Below are positions 51,435 to 51,548 of a DNA stretch of 51,548 nt, piece by piece (the stretch's first letter is position 1; each line of letters starts with the position of its first letter). The DNA is from Rhodospirillales bacterium. GTDB lineage: Bacteria; Pseudomonadota; Alphaproteobacteria; Reyranellales; Reyranellaceae. Both the position numbers and the translations under genes were made by a program. Location: NCBI GenBank assembly GCA_009377525.1, contig WHTW01000043.1:1-51548 (forward strand). Reading direction: 5' to 3'. The notes under the pieces are model-generated. The model made no database searches. It was given only the letters and a program-made list of their open reading frames with translations, and had not been told where the DNA came from.

Positions 51435-51548
51435 TATCGGCAGATAGCCTAAGGCAAAAGAAACAGTCTGGCAACGTCACGAATATCCCAATACAGGGCA
51501 ATCGGGTGAGTTAGGGCGTGACATATGGTTCAAGTGCTGAATCTGTGG

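Overview
This GC-rich, densely packed window looks like a chromosomal accessory/catabolic region of an alphaproteobacterium, perhaps a soil or water Rhodospirillales or Hyphomicrobiales relative such as Reyranella; the genus is inference. Genes abut or overlap by ATGA/GTGA junctions, and several families of palindromic intergenic repeats recur. I saw no rRNA, tRNA, CRISPR array or replication origin.

Layout. 1-6.3 kb: a LysR regulator and an ABC transporter, both in ruins, beside an intact multi-subunit FAD/[2Fe-2S] amine or opine dehydrogenase cluster and an SGNH hydrolase. 6.3-8 kb: Tat-exported nitroreductase plus MarR regulator behind a double palindromic operator. 8-10.2 kb: coupled PhyH dioxygenase, GNAT acetyltransferase and GST on the minus strand. 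10.3-13.6 kb: FMN alpha-hydroxyacid oxidase, DsbA-like isomerase, frameshifted MATE exporter. 13.7-19.2 kb: beta-oxidation pair (thiolase and FadB-like) whose thiolase 3' end is duplicated around an insert carrying a PIN toxin-antitoxin pair. 19.2-26.9 kb: HD hydrolase, Bug-type binding protein, alpha/beta hydrolase, SDR, RibD-like reductase, MBL hydrolase, TauD/TfdA dioxygenase, AraC regulator. 27-29.1 kb: split chromate transporter, then an ArsR regulator with a cation-efflux protein. 29.2-33.5 kb: acyl-CoA ligase and two paralogous Fe(II)/2-oxoglutarate-type dioxygenases. 33.5-34.6 kb: a toxin-antitoxin operon invaded by small mobile elements. 34.7-42.5 kb: two MscS channels of equal length around an aldo/keto reductase, a persulfide dioxygenase-rhodanese fusion, an aminoglycoside-phosphotransferase-like kinase and a small secreted protein. 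42.5-45.5 kb: PIN/RHH toxin-antitoxin pair, amidohydrolase, third paralogous dioxygenase. 45.6-51.5 kb: wrecked serine recombinase, two histidine phosphatases (one fused to a DUF2442-like domain), divergent TetR/thioesterase pair, a decayed ISAzo13-like insertion sequence, and an enoyl-CoA hydratase.

The most notable structure is a family of about 122-124 bp, two-palindrome miniature elements (19.2, 30.9, 33.5, 33.6, 34.2, 42.5 and 45.6 kb) bounded by CTAG-like tetranucleotides. Conceptual excision of the 34.2-kb copy with one TA restores a complete RelE-type toxin C-terminus that overlaps the antitoxin start codon. One copy sits inside another, and the TAG of the bounding CTAG serves as the stop codon of neighbouring genes. 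They behave like a TA-targeting MITE family that trims gene 3' ends. A second theme is leaderless transcription: three autoregulated genes (ArsR, PIN, RelE) have operator-overlapped promoters that place the transcription start on or just before the start codon.
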